A stretch of 64,000 nucleotides of DNA, taken from contig NC_080673.1 in NCBI RefSeq assembly GCF_030445035.2, forward strand, positions 186,291,216 through 186,355,215, written 5' to 3'. Source of the DNA: Dasypus novemcinctus (taxonomy: Eukaryota > Chordata > Mammalia > Cingulata > Dasypodidae). Both the position numbers and the translations under genes were made by a program. The notes beneath the pieces were generated by a model. That model had not been told where the DNA came from and ran no database searches. It was given only the letters and a program-made list of their open reading frames with translations. Of the stretch, positions 32,441 through 44,490 are shown piece by piece. How positions within the stretch are numbered: position 1 is the stretch's first letter; every line of letters begins with the position of its first letter.

Positions 32441-35400
32441 GAAAATCTTTATTCCACTAGACCAGAACTCTTCTATTAGGTACATACTATAGAAGAATAA
32501 CCATCACATTATCTCTGAAAATGTGGGAAGTTTGTTCTAATTAAATCCACATTTCATTGTTCGGGTTTCTTGTACTTGTAGATTTATAGACAACTTTTTT
32601 AAAAGGCAAAGTTTGGAATCTATGGCAACATGTTCTGTCTTGTTACTGCACATAAAGACCCCAATTATAGCCACTTGGTTACTGCTTTCAAACTTATTTT
32701 TGGTAACAGTTAAACAAAAAGAGCTCTAACAAAAAACGATTGTTTTTCCTGGGATCCAAGAAAGTTTAATTAAAATGCCAACATGATCAAGCAGGCTAAG
32801 AATGTTTTCTCATTATTCCAATTAAGAGTCAGTATGATTTGATTAATATTATTCTGACTGCTTTGGGCTCTGGCAGTTCTGTATATTTTCATTTAGTTAT
32901 TCAACTCTAGGATACTCTATTATTTCTCTCTTTCTCTCTGCTTTTCTCTTCTTCAATATAATTTTTTTTTTTCAAATAGCCTCTGGAGCTTTTCCTTAAA
33001 ATAGTAAGAATTATTTTAAGTGCTAGAGTTAATTTCAGTCAAAAATTTAAGTAACATTTGAGTTCATTCCTATCTCAGACTCTTCATATAAAAGGATTAT
33101 ATGAGTTTAAAAAAAGGGAACTTTCCCAGGCTTGATACAACTTACTATGTAATTCAGTGTGTACCAGAGATTAAAATGATTATTTATGTTCCCCAGACTC
33201 AGAAAATTAGGGAAACATTGAATTGTGCTGATTTTTTAAAAAACACAGTTGGGATTGTTTAGCAATGCTTCATTTGTAGGCAGAAAGCTCAATTGGTATT
33301 AAAATAGGTGTGCAATTCTGTGTTGGTATCAAGGATTGAAGGTGAGCCAGCTTATCATTAAAGCTTATCTATTCAATGCCCACCCCAAAATTACAGAAAT
33401 ACAAAGCCATGTTTGAAATATTAAATAGATAGAAGTCTAAAATCCAGAGTTAGGACTCCCAAAGAAATGATAACTCATTATTTTATGTATTGCAATATTA
33501 CATTCCTGGTTTAATATATAATCCTGAGTTGATATGTAGAGTGGTTTTCTATGGGGAAAATGCCTAATTAGTGCTCTTTTGCAGCCTGGTGATTGTGCAG
33601 GTATTTTTAAATATGTTATGAAGCCAAAAGATTTTGGAAATGGTCACAGGTTTTATAAAAACATGAATTAATCTGAGAAAGATTATGCCCATAATTTCTG
33701 AGAACACCATAATTCTGAATTAATTCTGAATGTCTTTTGTGTTTTGAAATTTTGCGTGTATAAACATGGGAAAAAATGCAAATTTTAAAGAGAAAGACAT
33801 TTATGATTACATTCTTGTACTTGTTTATATTTAATTCCATATGTGTCTGTGTGTGTGCTCCAGGTTTTTCATTCACCTTCTATGAAAAAAAAATCCAAAA
33901 AATTACAGTAATATTAAGAGAGAATATTTTAAACCCAATTGCACCAAGAGTTTCTGCTTTTTATCCCTGGGTTAGTTTCCTTTTTGGAGGGAAGGTTTCC
34001 TTATTTAAGAATTTGGAAAAGAAAACATGATATACTTACTCTTCCCCCTCTGCCCACACCATCGCAGTTGGAGTCTAATACTCCTGGTTCATTTCATCCC
34101 CCAGGTACCAATTTATGTCCCAGGAAGGTAGTTCTTTTATACACAAAATGCTTTTCAACCTCATTTAGCTAGGCTGCATTAAGTAAAACATGGAAAGAAT
34201 TATTATGATTACAATTATAATTTCATACGAAAAAAACGAGCCTTAATTTTTCTGGCTCTTTCTTGATGACATAAAGAAAGGAACTCTAAGTGCTGAAGTA
34301 TGTCTTTTTATAGAAATGAAAAATTAAATCTCTTGAATAATTTTAGTGGCAAAGGAAAATTCTCCCATGGAGAGAATTAATCGCAATATCCTGATACACT
34401 CTTTGATGAAAAAAGGAAAAAATTCATTATAATAAAGTAATCTTATGATGATGATTTTTGCAAAATGGATAAAAGCCAGTCACTACCTGTGCTAAAGCCT
34501 AATTCTCTTTACTGTGCTATGATTCTTTCCCTCAAGTTTCAGGTTTAAAGTAAAATGAGGAAAGCATACTCCTTTCTATGTTAATGACAGACCTCAATGA
34601 AATAAACCACATAAAATATTTAGTTAATGCCTGGTGTACAGTGGGTACTCAGCAAATGGCAGTTCCCATTTCAAAAACAGATTTTTTAAAATACTTTTTT
34701 TTTTAAACATCTCTAGTTATACAGGCCATTTCTCTTTCAAAATCATACCTACCTCCACATATATAATATGCAATGCTATATTAATAAAATATTTATCATT
34801 TCTTCCATAACTTCTAATTGTACTATTCATTTGCTTTTAAATTTGTAATTACAAAAAATACTTTCCTTCATATTCCAAAATCATATATTCAGGTTTTTAA
34901 TATTCTAAATGTGTTTTGAAATCAAGTTCCTCTACTTTAAATATGAAATATCTTTATCAATTGCACAATTGCTCTTGTTTAAAGAATTTCCTTGTATTTC
35001 ATTTTATCAGCAGCTTCTGCATCTACAAACAGCAATACTAAGTACACCACAATTTGTCCTTAACCATGAATTAATGAAGTTTACATTGTTTAAATTTGCT
35101 TGCATGTTCTTCAATCCTGTTTCTCTAAGAAATAATATCCACAACCCAATCCTCTTGAACACTGCAATTAAGTTCAAACTCAGAATTAAACATTTTGGAA
35201 AGAAATGAAATTATGTTTAAACTTCATAGTACTTGGAATTAAGAAAGTGAGAAAGAAAACTTGAAAGTATAATTTGATTATGGTTGAACTTAAATGTGTC
35301 TCGTCTTTGTCCCTTTGTGATGGTGCATAGCTTTATGGAAATTGCATTCAAGACGCATGAGTTCCTTTATCTAATCAGAGGCTGCCAAGAATCCGTTTAG

Positions 35401-36600
35401 ACATTCACCTGGGTTAATACGCATATTATTGTCCTTCGGTTTAGAAAATGAAACCTAGGACAGATTCCATTATCGTTGTGTGTTGGTTTGCCTGAGTAAT
35501 TGCTTCCCAAATGCATATTAATTTTATTTTTATTATTTTTAGCTCTGGTCCATCTGGGCCCTTGTGCCTTTGTGTGAAGACAGCTGCTACAAGAAGCAGA
35601 GGATAAGAACTGGATCTCAAGTGTCTCAAGGGTTCTATGTGTCCCAGGAGTCCTTGACCTGAAAATACGACAGTGACAGAGAGTGACGGACAGTGAGCAG
35701 CAATCACTGAAGGCCTTCTAAATGTTTCCTCATTATCCAAAGTGGATTCTAACAAACATGAGTCTCCAAAAGGCTTAGAAGTAAGAAGGATCCATGTTGA
35801 AAAAATTGGGGAGCTGCTGTACACCATAACCCCACTGAAGAGTCATTTTGTACATTATCGTACATCCTAAGGCTCTGAGAAGTCGTGAAGAAGCTCATTT
35901 AACTCAGGGCTTGCCCAAGTTATTTGAAATTGTAGCCCTTTAAGCGAAGCAGTCATAAAGACTTTTATCTTTTCACTTTTCTCTATTTGCCAAGTTTTCT
36001 GCAGTGAACAGACAACACTTTAAAAACAAAACAATTAAAATTGCCACACTAATGGAGTAGAATGCCTGTGAGCAGTCTGAGATCCTGATATTCTTCACCA
36101 CATTTTCCCATATGTAAAGCACAACCAAAATCACAGTCTCTGACCCGTTTGTTGTTTAGAGAAGCTTTTTCATCCAAGTATGTTCTATAGACTATTAGCT
36201 CCCTGAGATGTTAATGGGTGTTCCACACAAAAGAGTTTCAGGATCAAAAACTCGGACTCTGCAAAGATGGAATTGGACTTCTCAGAACCCTTAATGTTCC
36301 AACACACATTGCGCATTCCTAAAAAGGATGATTACACTGCATTTCACTGAATTTATTTGACCATGGATTACCTTTTGCTTAGTAATATCTCGAGGTACAT
36401 TATTTTTTTAACCAAATATACTTTGGAGACCACTGGCTTAAAATATTGGCTCAGGAAGTATTTGAAGACAAAAATAAGACATGGATTAAAATGGTTTTGG
36501 AAGTTAACCTACAATCCTGGCTGAGCTGTGAGATCTTGCCAATAGAAGAATACAGAGAAATTTGCCTAAATTTGGAAATCCAGTGTCATTGTTTTTTATC
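32441..36600. other. Long AT-rich repeat-poor stretch, no gene seen
   Basis: More than 4 kb with no recent SINE, L1 or LTR that I can recognise. It is AT-rich with short pyrimidine tracts (32920-32950) and A/T runs. Open frames up to 128 codons (35441-35827, minus) have no recognisable domain. Parts, such as 35290-35530, look evolutionarily maintained, but I cannot test that. Confidence 0.4.
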
Positions 36601-36609
36601 TATCAAAGA

Positions 36610-36745
36610 AATACACGCACACAAGCATATAGACATAAATACATATATATAAACACATACATATAAACACACATATAAACACACATATATAGGAAGATGT
36701 CAAGAGAATCCATACATACATATGTATATATGCACATATACATTG
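36610..36745. repeat. (ACATAT)n-like simple repeat
   Basis: Degenerate alternating purine-pyrimidine run of 'acacatacatataaacacacatat' type. It accounts for the Cys/Tyr/Ile-rich minus-strand frame here. Confidence 0.85.
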
Positions 36746-37327
36746 TAGCAGTTTGATATGGTTAGGAATACCAAAAATAGATATTGGATTATGTTTGTAA
36801 TCTGGTCTGTACCTGAACATGATTGAGTTATGATTACAGCTTTGATTGGGCCACATCATTAGAGCATTGAGTCCTTGCCCCTTGGTGGGTGGGGACTCAC
36901 AGATAAAAGGCATGGCAAAGGAGAGCATGGAGGGTTTTTGATGTTGGAGTTTCGATGTTGGAGTTTGATGCTGAAGCCTTAAGTTGGAGCCACAGGTAGT
37001 AAGCTCACACAGGAAAAAGAAGCCAGCCCCAGGAAGAGAGAACCCTGAGCCCAGGAAGAAGCAAGCCCTGGGAAGAAAGGAACCTTGAACCCAGAAAGAA
37101 GCAAGATCCTGGAAGGGAGGAACCCAGGAAGCCTGAACGCTCGCAGACGTCGGCAGCCATCTTACTCCAACATGTGAAAATAGACTTTGGTGAGGGAAGT
37201 AACTTATGCTTTATGGTTACTTATGCTTTATGTTGCTTCTGTAAGCTCCTACCCCAAATAAATAGCCTTTATAAAAACCAACCAATTTCTGGTATTTTTC
37301 ATCATCACCCCTTTGGCTGACTAATAC
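36746..37327 (+). mobile_element. Solitary LTR, xenarthran type
   Basis: Begins 'tgtagcagtttgatatggtta' and ends 'ggctgactaataca' (TG...CA). It includes 'agataaaaggcatggcaaag' (TATA-like), internal near-duplicates of an 'accctgagcccaggaagaagcaagc' block (37040-37135), and 'ccccaaataaatagcctttataaaa' as a polyadenylation region. No retroviral genes. I see no clear target duplication. Confidence 0.7.
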
Positions 37328-37436
37328 ACACACTGATATGTAACTACAAAATGTTTCCTTGACTGAAATGATAGAATACATACATGATTCCTTTATACAT
37401 GATATTGTGTGTCTGTCTGTGTTTTCTTTCATTTAA

Positions 37437-37700
37437 GTCAACCAATATTTATTCAGTGCCAATTTCTGTGCCAAAACCTTAGCAGGTGTAGAACAAAGGA
37501 TACAAAAGCACATAGGTGAGTCCTTGACTTTTGAGAGTTTACAGTGTCATTGATGTGGTAACCATGCAAACAATCCCAATACTATGGTAACTGCAGGAAC
37601 AAGAGTTTGTTTACAGAGTACTTGAAAAAGAGAAAAGGAACTCGGAGCTTGAAGATATTAGATTCAGGGTGGGCTTCCTGGCAGAACAGATAACCTTATT
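37437..37700 (+). mobile_element. Probable ancient L2-type fragment
   Basis: 'tcaaccaatatttattcagtgccaatttctgtgccaaaacctt' followed by 'agtccttgacttttgagagtttacagt' and 'ggtgggcttcctggcag' resembles a widespread old mammalian repeat. The exact family is uncertain. Confidence 0.55.
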
Positions 37701-38009
37701 CTCCCCACTTCACTGCTTCCATTTGAAGATCTTATAAAGCATTGAATCACATCCTACTTATTTTCTTACCATAGCTGTGACAACAGTGGCAACCTCTTCA
37801 AAATTTGAATTCAAAGCCATGTTTACCCAGTGATAATAAAAGAGCATCACTAAATAGCAAATGTGCCCTTCGCTGCTTTATATGGAACAAGAAATTATCA
37901 CTTATGAAGGCAGAAAAATAGTATTGGCTCCAAGAATGAGGTGGGACTATCATTCAGATTGTCCACGTTGAAGAAATACTGAAAATCCTCTCTTTTTGCT
38001 GACTACAAT

Positions 38010-38400
38010 CTGCTGCTGAATTGAACCTTTGAACCATTGAATCATTAATTTTTAAAAATCCCATTTTGCCAGCCAATTACTAAGCATTCCATGACATGAT
38101 CAATGTTGTTAAAGGTTTTCAGCTCATTGTATTAATCAATTAAGCACAGAATATAAACAAAAAACAACTGTCAGCTGATCTGGATCTATTACTGATGAAC
38201 TGCTGTTTAAAACAATTAATAATGAAGTAATGCTTGAAAGCTAAGGGCAAAGGCCTAATTGATTTTTCAAAAGTAAGAACACTCTAAATGCTCAATTAGT
38301 TAATAATTTGCCTACTAATTGATTTCTTCAAGGTGTCTCGCTGGCAAAATTAAGAAAGGTTCTATAATCACTATCTTTCTACAAAAAGCTCTTTTCTAGG
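38010..38400. promoter_or_regulatory. Candidate conserved non-coding element (homeodomain-site rich)
   Basis: No repeat, no open frame, and a dense set of ATTA/TAAT cores: 'atcattaat', 'gccaattac', 'gtattaatcaattaag', 'acaattaataatgaagtaat', 'cctaattgattt', 'ctcaattagttaataattt' and 'ctactaattgattt'. There are also 'gtcagctgatc' (E-box CAGCTG) and 'atataaacaaa' (forkhead-like). Such clustering is typical of developmental enhancers, but AT-rich DNA also produces these cores by chance. The call is a hypothesis based on texture only. Confidence 0.3.
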
Positions 38401-38914
38401 CATCTAGGAAGGTTGGAAGATCAATTTAGATGCCCGTTAATAGAGTTGGAGACTTTCTCAAAGGATGAAAAAGCAACTATCAAAAACAAAGAAATTACAA
38501 AGAAATTATCAACTAATAAAACTCCGGGGAGTATTTTGTAAAATGAACTAACTTCCTGAAGATTACTAATAAATTAAATGAGAAAAAAAAAATGAAATGA
38601 TGCAAATATCTATTAGAAATAAAAGACATTTACCAAATATAAAAGGACAAGTTTGAGACTGAGAGACATGTGATTAAAATGCTTTTAATTGCAGGTAATG
38701 AACTAAATAAAAAGAAATGAACATATGAGGATGCTAAGAATTTTTCTATTTATATTTTTTGCATAATTCCATATTTTCACAGTACAGGGCAAGTTATATG
38801 ACTTTCTGGTAATGGATCCTGATGGAAGGTGTATAGATAGTATAATAAAGGTTAGAGGTGCTAAAAAAAAAAAGTCCAAAATTATCTTAAGGATAGATTA
38901 CAAAGTGAACAATA

Positions 38915-39140
38915 TGAATATTCAAACATTTATTGAAAACTTTCTATGGAGCCAAACTTTTTTCTAAGCATTTTACAATTGTTAACTCCTTTGATTGTCA
39001 CAAAAGCCCTGTGAGATTACTATGCCCATATTGCAGTTGAAGCTCAGAGAAGTTAAGTGTTTTTCAAGTTTATAAATGGTATTCTGGAATTTGAACCCAA
39101 ACAAGCAGGCTGCAGATTCCACACCCTAAACTTTCATGTT
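38915..39140 (+). mobile_element. MIR element
   Basis: 'aaacatttattgaaaactttc', 'actcctttgattgtcacaaaagccctgtgag', 'attgcagttgaagctcagagaagttaagtg' and 'tggaatttgaacccaaacaagcaggctgcagattccacacc' in MIR order. Confidence 0.88.
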
Positions 39141-39159
39141 CTCTTTTATCAAACCATGG

Positions 39160-39220
39160 ACTGTTTAACACTTTACATATCTTTTTGTTTAATATCATGA
39201 CAAACCAACTTGTAGGGTAC
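39160..39220 (+). mobile_element. MIR fragment, left of LTR insertion
   Basis: 'catgacaaaccaacttgtagggtac' continues as 'tattttatctccttttacagatgaagaaat' at 39688, the usual MIR order, so the LTR at 39221 split one MIR. Confidence 0.6.
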
Positions 39221-39683
39221 TGTTTTAGTTTCTCAGCTGCTAAAACAAGTACCCCACAGTGGATTTCCGTAAAGGACAGGGATTTATTGACTCACGGTTT
39301 TGAGGCCAGAAGTCCAAAGTTGAGGAGTCAGCAAGACAATGCTTTCTCCCTAAAGACGGTAGCATTCTGGGGCTGGCTGCTGACTATCCTTGCTCTTTGA
39401 CTTTTCTTAACGTGGCAGTGCACCTGACGGGGTCTTCTTTCTCTTCCAAGTTCCAATGACTTCCACCGTCTGGATATTCCCTGTGACTTCTCTCTTTCCG
39501 ACTTCCACTCTGTTTTTGAAGGATTCCAGTAATTTAGATTAAAGTTCAGCCTGATTCAGTTGGGCCACACATTAACTGAAGTAACCTCACCAAAAAATCC
39601 TATTTACAGTGGTTTCACACCCATAGGAATGGATTAAGATTAAGAACCTGTTTCTCTGGGGTACATACTTCCAAGCCATCACA
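39221..39683 (-). mobile_element. MaLR-like solitary LTR
   Basis: Minus-strand LTR beginning (plus view) 'tgttttagtttctcagctgctaaaacaagtacccc' and ending '...ccatcaca'. Same family as 4274-4747 and 7319-7822. Inserted within a MIR. Confidence 0.78.
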
Positions 39684-39770
39684 GATCCTATTTTATCTCC
39701 TTTTACAGATGAAGAAATTCTGATCCAAGTAATTTGCTCAAAGGCCACAGGGCCAGTATATGGTTTCTTA
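39684..39770 (+). mobile_element. MIR fragment, right of LTR insertion
   Basis: 'tctccttttacagatgaagaaattctgatccaagtaatttgctcaaaggccacag' is the MIR 3' core. Confidence 0.7.
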
Positions 39771-40046
39771 GGAGTTTACAGGACTGATTACATTTTTCTT
39801 TGGGCATGAGTACAGAGAGACAGCCGGGGTTCTACCACTAAGTAGCTGGTGAACTTTGATTTTTAATTAAGGAGTTTTATTTAAGCTCCTCTCTGTTTCT
39901 CATCATCCCCTCCCTCCTCCCACAGTTTTAATATAACCATATGACTTACCTGCTTTTCAGGAATGCCATGAAACTATTTTTAACAATTATCAATTGCATG
40001 TAAAAATTTTAAAGTAGGACGATATTTGCACTAGTTGGAATATATG

Positions 40047-40465
40047 TGCATGATGGGCATTGAATCATGTCCCCTATGAAGATACGTTCAAGTCCTAATC
40101 CCTGACCCTTTGGGAGTGACCAGGGACCAATATGTGAATAAGATCTCAAAGATCGTATTTAGATGAGGCCAAATTGAATCAGAGTGGGCCTTAGTCCATA
40201 TGGCTGAGGTCCTTATAAACAAAGGAAATTCAACAAGGAAGTGGAAGCCAGAAGTTAGCGGAAATGTGAGGAGCAGACATAAGGAGCAAGAGATTGTCAT
40301 GTGATGGAGGGTTGCTGGGACACCACAAATACCTGGAGAAAGCAAACCCTGCCAGTACCTTGATGTTGGATTTCTAGACTCCAAAATCATGAGGCAATAA
40401 ATTCCTGTTGTTTAGACCAACCCATTGTGTGGTCTTTGTCATAGCAGCCTGGCAAACTATGATGA
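40047..40465 (+). mobile_element. MaLR (MST/MLT1-like) LTR
   Basis: 'gcattgaatcatgtcccctatgaagatacgttcaagtcctaatccctgacc', 'gggccttagtccatatgg', 'ttggatttctagactccaaaatcatgaggcaataaattcctgttgttt' and 'catagcagcctggcaaactatga' are the canonical landmarks in order. Confidence 0.85.
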
Positions 40466-40807
40466 TGAGTATGTATAAGCACTCTAAATTCATTACTGTA
40501 AATTATCTAATATGATAACACCCCTGGAAAAAAGTTAACTAAAAGTATCAACCATACATTAGTTTCTGTGCTAATGGCCAGAAAATAATTTCACCTTCAG
40601 TAGAAAACATTTGTCAAGGCAGGGGATCCAGAGGACCAGGAAGCTGAGGGAGAGAGGGTATGGAAGGCATAGATAGGAGTCCACCTTAAATATGGGGGCA
40701 AAAGCTGGGACTGAGAATCCAGGCTTTTACTATATACTTATTGCTTATGTATATTCATGTATGAATGATATACTTCAATAACATTTTATTCAAAATAAAA
40801 TTCAATC

Positions 40808-41205
40808 CTGTCTTAGTTTGCCAGGCCTGTTAACCAATTACCACTTATTGGTTGATTTAAACAAGAATTTATCATCTCACAATTTTGGAGCCTAGCAGTC
40901 CAAAATCAAGGTATCTAAAGCCTATAGTTTTCTGGTGATGGCTTGCTGGCAATCTCTGCCTCCATCACATGGCCATCTGTCTCCCGCGGTCTCCTCCCAT
41001 GGCTTCAGTTCCTCCTGCTCAGCCATCTCTCTCTGTCCTGAATTCCTCTTCTTATAAGGCCTCCATTCACAAGGGATTAAGGTCCACCCAGATTCAACCT
41101 GGACCCATCTTTGTAGTATCTTGGAAGATCTTTTTTACAATGAGTCCACTGCCAGGGTTTAGGGCTTGAATGTCCTGTGGGGACTTGATTCAATCGTCAA
41201 AAAAC
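40808..41205 (-). mobile_element. MaLR (MST/MLT1-like) LTR
   Basis: Antisense landmarks: 'tgtcttagtttgccaggcctg', 'tttatcatctcacaattttggagcctagcagtccaaaatcaagg', 'cttataaggcctccattcacaagggattaaggtccaccca'. Confidence 0.82.
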
Positions 41206-41244
41206 CCAAGATCTTCTTTTACTTTATTTTGAAATTGGAACTCA

Positions 41245-41340
41245 GCATTCTTACCACCTAGTGTTAATGTGAGGATTAATCAGATAATTTATCCAAAGTG
41301 CCTGGACATAGTGGATGTTCAATACATGGTAGTCATCCTC
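41245..41340 (+). mobile_element. MIR tail fragment
   Basis: 'gtgttaatgtgaggattaatcagataatttatccaaagtgcctggacatagtggatgttcaata' fits the MIR/L2 3' end. Confidence 0.6.
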
Positions 41341-42330
41341 CTTCCCCACACACCCTCATTGACTCTCCTTCCCACTTACTTCCTCAGTGCATTGCTGTGC
41401 CCCACATTTTGAAAGCCAGAGTTCCCTCTCCAGACTCGAGTCCCAGACATCCCAGTCAAATCCTCCAAGATGCATATTTCCTCATGTCTCTTCTCATCCC
41501 CCCATGTGGTTATCTGTGGTTCATCCTTGCCTGAGAGAAAACCTAGAGTCCATATTTCCTTTTTCTCTTTGACCTTCAGCCAAATGGATTGTTTAAGGGA
41601 AGCGATTATATCAAATATAGAGAAAAAGCAGTTAAATTTCTGGTTTTGGATCCCCAAAATGGATCCTGAATCTCATGGCTTAGATATTAGCCTTGAAATT
41701 AAATTATTTTAATTTATAATATCAGGGTTTTAAAATTTCCTATTTATATATTTATTTATTTTCATATTTAAGAAACCAAATAGCTTAGTTTTAGGTATCT
41801 AAAGCCAAGCACTTAAGGAATTGAGTCACAAACTGTATATCCAAACACTAGATTGGGAATTAGTTGAGGAATCAGATTACAAACCAGATGTGAGTCTTCT
41901 CCTGAGAAAGGGAAATAGTACCAACTACTTGTGCAAGTTGCTAAGAAAAGGGGTGATCAGTAGGGAGGAAGATGGGATTGGGGAGAATCTAAGATCAGAG
42001 GAAGGCCGACCAATGAAGGCCAATTGATGGCAGGTCTTACAAAGGCTCCACCACCCCAATCGGCACCATCACCCATTGATGAAGCAACATCGGAAATCGT
42101 TTGTAGGGTTTGTTCAAGACAGAGAGAACCGAAGTCAACCTAGTGAGCTTTCTTCTGCTCCAGGGAGCATGGTCTTAAGTGTCTCATGGTCTTGAAACAA
42201 CCAGAGAAGTACATGAAAGAAGGCATCAAAGCAGAAGGGACTGTTAGTCAGGACAAGGAAGACACAAAATGAGTGTCTTAATCTACCACTAGAAACAATG
42301 GACCAAACACAAAAGGCCAGATACAGAAAT
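41341..42330. other. No gene seen
   Basis: Overlapping open frames on both strands (41298-41712) have no recognisable domain and shadow one another. Nothing else is identifiable. Confidence 0.4.
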
Positions 42331-42334
42331 TAGA

Positions 42335-42560
42335 CTGCAGTCCCCAAGTGTGGTGGGATGGGAAATGGAGAGTCAGTGCTTAATGGGTACAGAATTCCTG
42401 TTTGGGGTAATGGAAAAATATTGGGGTTGGATGGTGATGATGGTAACACAACATTGTGAATGTAATTAATATCATTAAATTGTATTCTGGGCAGTGGTGA
42501 AAATTGGAAATTTTATGTTCTGGATATGTTACCACAATAAAAATTTTACAAAGAAATACT
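42335..42560 (+). mobile_element. L1 3' end
   Basis: 'gacaaaatgagtg...acaaaaggccagata', 'ggatggtgatgatggtaacacaacattgtgaatgtaattaatatcattaaattgta' and 'ttatgttctggatatgttaccacaataaaaattt' are L1 3' UTR landmarks, shorter than at 49175. Confidence 0.8.
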
Positions 42561-42889
42561 AGAAGCAATGAGGAAGTTCATGAAATTTTCATCAGTGGGC
42601 ATGGGTAGTCCAGAATTGGTATTTCATGCGTAGTTATTTTTCCCTTTAAAAATGTATCTTTTTTTCACAACTGAATTGCAGTCTGCAAAATATGCACCCT
42701 CACTCATCCACACTGGAAAGAGTTTGATTCAAAAGATAGCTAAGCTCTTCCAGGGTCACTAAAACGAATTGGAAGTTTTGTCACAATGAATTGTGAAATA
42801 GTTGTGCTGACCAAGAGCAATGCCAGCTTGTATGCTTTTAATATGCCTATGTAGGTTACAAAAACATCTGCAATTTATAACAGTTTCTG

Positions 42890-43470
42890 ACACCCAGTGC
42901 AAATGCTGCCATAATTCAATTCAATTCTGACTAACTATCCAGAGTTAGGCTGGACTCCACAGGTTAAGGGCAGGCCTACAAGATTGCCTGTCCTTCAGGT
43001 ATTAGTCCCAAGTTGAGGCCACACACTTCTGACCAACTGGCTACAAATTCAGGGCCCTACACCTACCCCTTGGGTTCAATAGTTGGCTAGAATGATTCAC
43101 AGAACTCACAGAAAGTGCTGTACTTACGCCTATAATTTTATTACAGTGAAATGATACAATTAAGAAGCCAAAAGAAGAGATGCATGAGGCAAGGTCAGGA
43201 AGAGTCTCAAACACAAGCTTCTGTGTCCTCTCCAAGTGGCATCGTAATTCATCACTCTTCAGGGTAGTGATGTAAGCTTATCTATCCTGGAAACTTCCCA
43301 GAGCTTGGAGGGGCCCGAGTTTATACGGGGTTTCACTACGTAGGCTTCATGATTGGTGGACCCAATGATGGCATGGTTAAACTCAATTTCCAGCCCCCCA
43401 TTCACATGCTGCATTGTCTGTTGTTGTCAGCACCCAGCTCAATCACAGGTATCAAGAATAACAAAAAAGA
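42890..43470 (-). mobile_element. Ancient LTR, left part (split by family X)
   Basis: Blocks 'cttctgaccaactggctacaaattcagggcccta', 'ccccttgggttcaatagttggctagaatgattcacagaactcacagaaa' and 'gcttcatgattggtgg' match a eutherian LTR pattern that I recognise but cannot name with certainty. It resumes at 44409 ('aataacaaaagacactcc'). Confidence 0.55.
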
Positions 43471-44408
43471 GTCTGGAGGCTGGCAGAAGGTTTGCCCTCA
43501 TGCACAACTGAGCAGAGTCAGAGAGACAGATAAAGCAGATACAACCCCCAGATATTGGTTCCTTTGAGGGCTAAAGAGACCCATGGGAGTTATGGTCATG
43601 GCCGATGGGGTTAACTACCAGGGCAGATGGCCCCTCTTTGGAAATGGTGTTTATGTGTGATGAATCTGGACTCAGATGGGATCTCCCTTCATAAGACTTT
43701 CATGCTAATGTGCTGGAGGTGCAGTTAATGTTGGGGTTTAAGATATATTTAGGGGATTTGAATCTCTGGACTGACAATGTGATAGCCAGATCCTGAGCCT
43801 CAACAGACTCCAGCACCTACAATCTGATTTATTGGACTTACCACACTCAGCTAAGATGGAGGTGAAGAAGGACAACCACCACACCATGGAGCCTAGAGTG
43901 ATTACAACTGAAAATGGGAGGATTGCATCCAGCATCCAGGTGGAATCTGAGCCTCCTCTTGACATAAAGGTGCAATGGACACAACCAATCCAGTGTCCAC
44001 ATAGAAGAGGTGGCATTGGATTGGGAAAAGTGGACATAATGGACAAAGGGTATGGGGAAAGGCAGGAAGAGATGAGAGGTGGAGGCGTCTTCGGGACATG
44101 GAGCTGCCCTGGATGGTGCTTCAGAGGTAATCACCGGACATTGTAAATCCTCACAGGGCCTACATGATGGAATAGAGGAGAGTATGGGCCATGATGTGAA
44201 CCAATGTATATGAGGTGCAGAGGTGCCCAAAGATGTACTTACCAAATCCAATGGATGTGTCATGATGATGGGAACGAGTGTTGTTGGGGGGGGGGGGAGA
44301 GGGGGGGTGGGGGGGTGGGGTTGAATGGGACCTCACATATATATTTTTAATGTAATATTATTACAAAGTCAATAAAAAATAAAAAAATTAATAAAAAAAA
44401 AAAAAAAA
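43471..44408 (+). mobile_element. Family X retroposon, copy E, with target duplication and poly(A)
   Basis: A complete-looking retroposed unit of about 940 bp. It opens 'gtctggaggctggcagaag', contains 'gtgatgaatctggactcagatg', 'gacaaccaccacaccatgg' and 'ggattgcatccagcatccaggtgg', then G-rich DNA, 'gaatgggacctcacatat' and an A-rich tail (44377-44408). It is flanked by 'aagaataacaaaa(aa)ga' at 43454-43470 and 44409-44422. The 104-138 codon frames on both strands are not conserved in other copies. Confidence 0.75.
44285..44321 (+). repeat. G-rich tract with quadruplex potential
   Basis: Runs of about 13, 7 and 7 G separated by one to four bases, plus a final G4. These satisfy the usual four-run quadruplex pattern on the plus strand. 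Located near the 3' end of family X copy E. Confidence 0.8.
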
Positions 44409-44490
44409 AGAATAACAAAAGACACTCCAAAGATTCAGAGGTCACCTCCCAGGAGACAAAGATCATCCAAATCTTTCATTACACTACAAT
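44409..44490 (-). mobile_element. Ancient LTR, right part
   Basis: 'aacaaaagacactccaaag...cacctcccaggagac' continues the LTR interrupted at 43470. Confidence 0.5.

Noticed and set aside
35441-35827. 128-codon minus-strand frame
   Set aside because: No recognisable domain or upstream signal. It might include exon-like sequence, but I see no consistent splice sites or related protein.
43738-44263. Minus- and plus-strand frames of 102-138 codons
   Set aside because: Entirely within family X copy E. Not open in copies A, B and C, and no recognisable domain.
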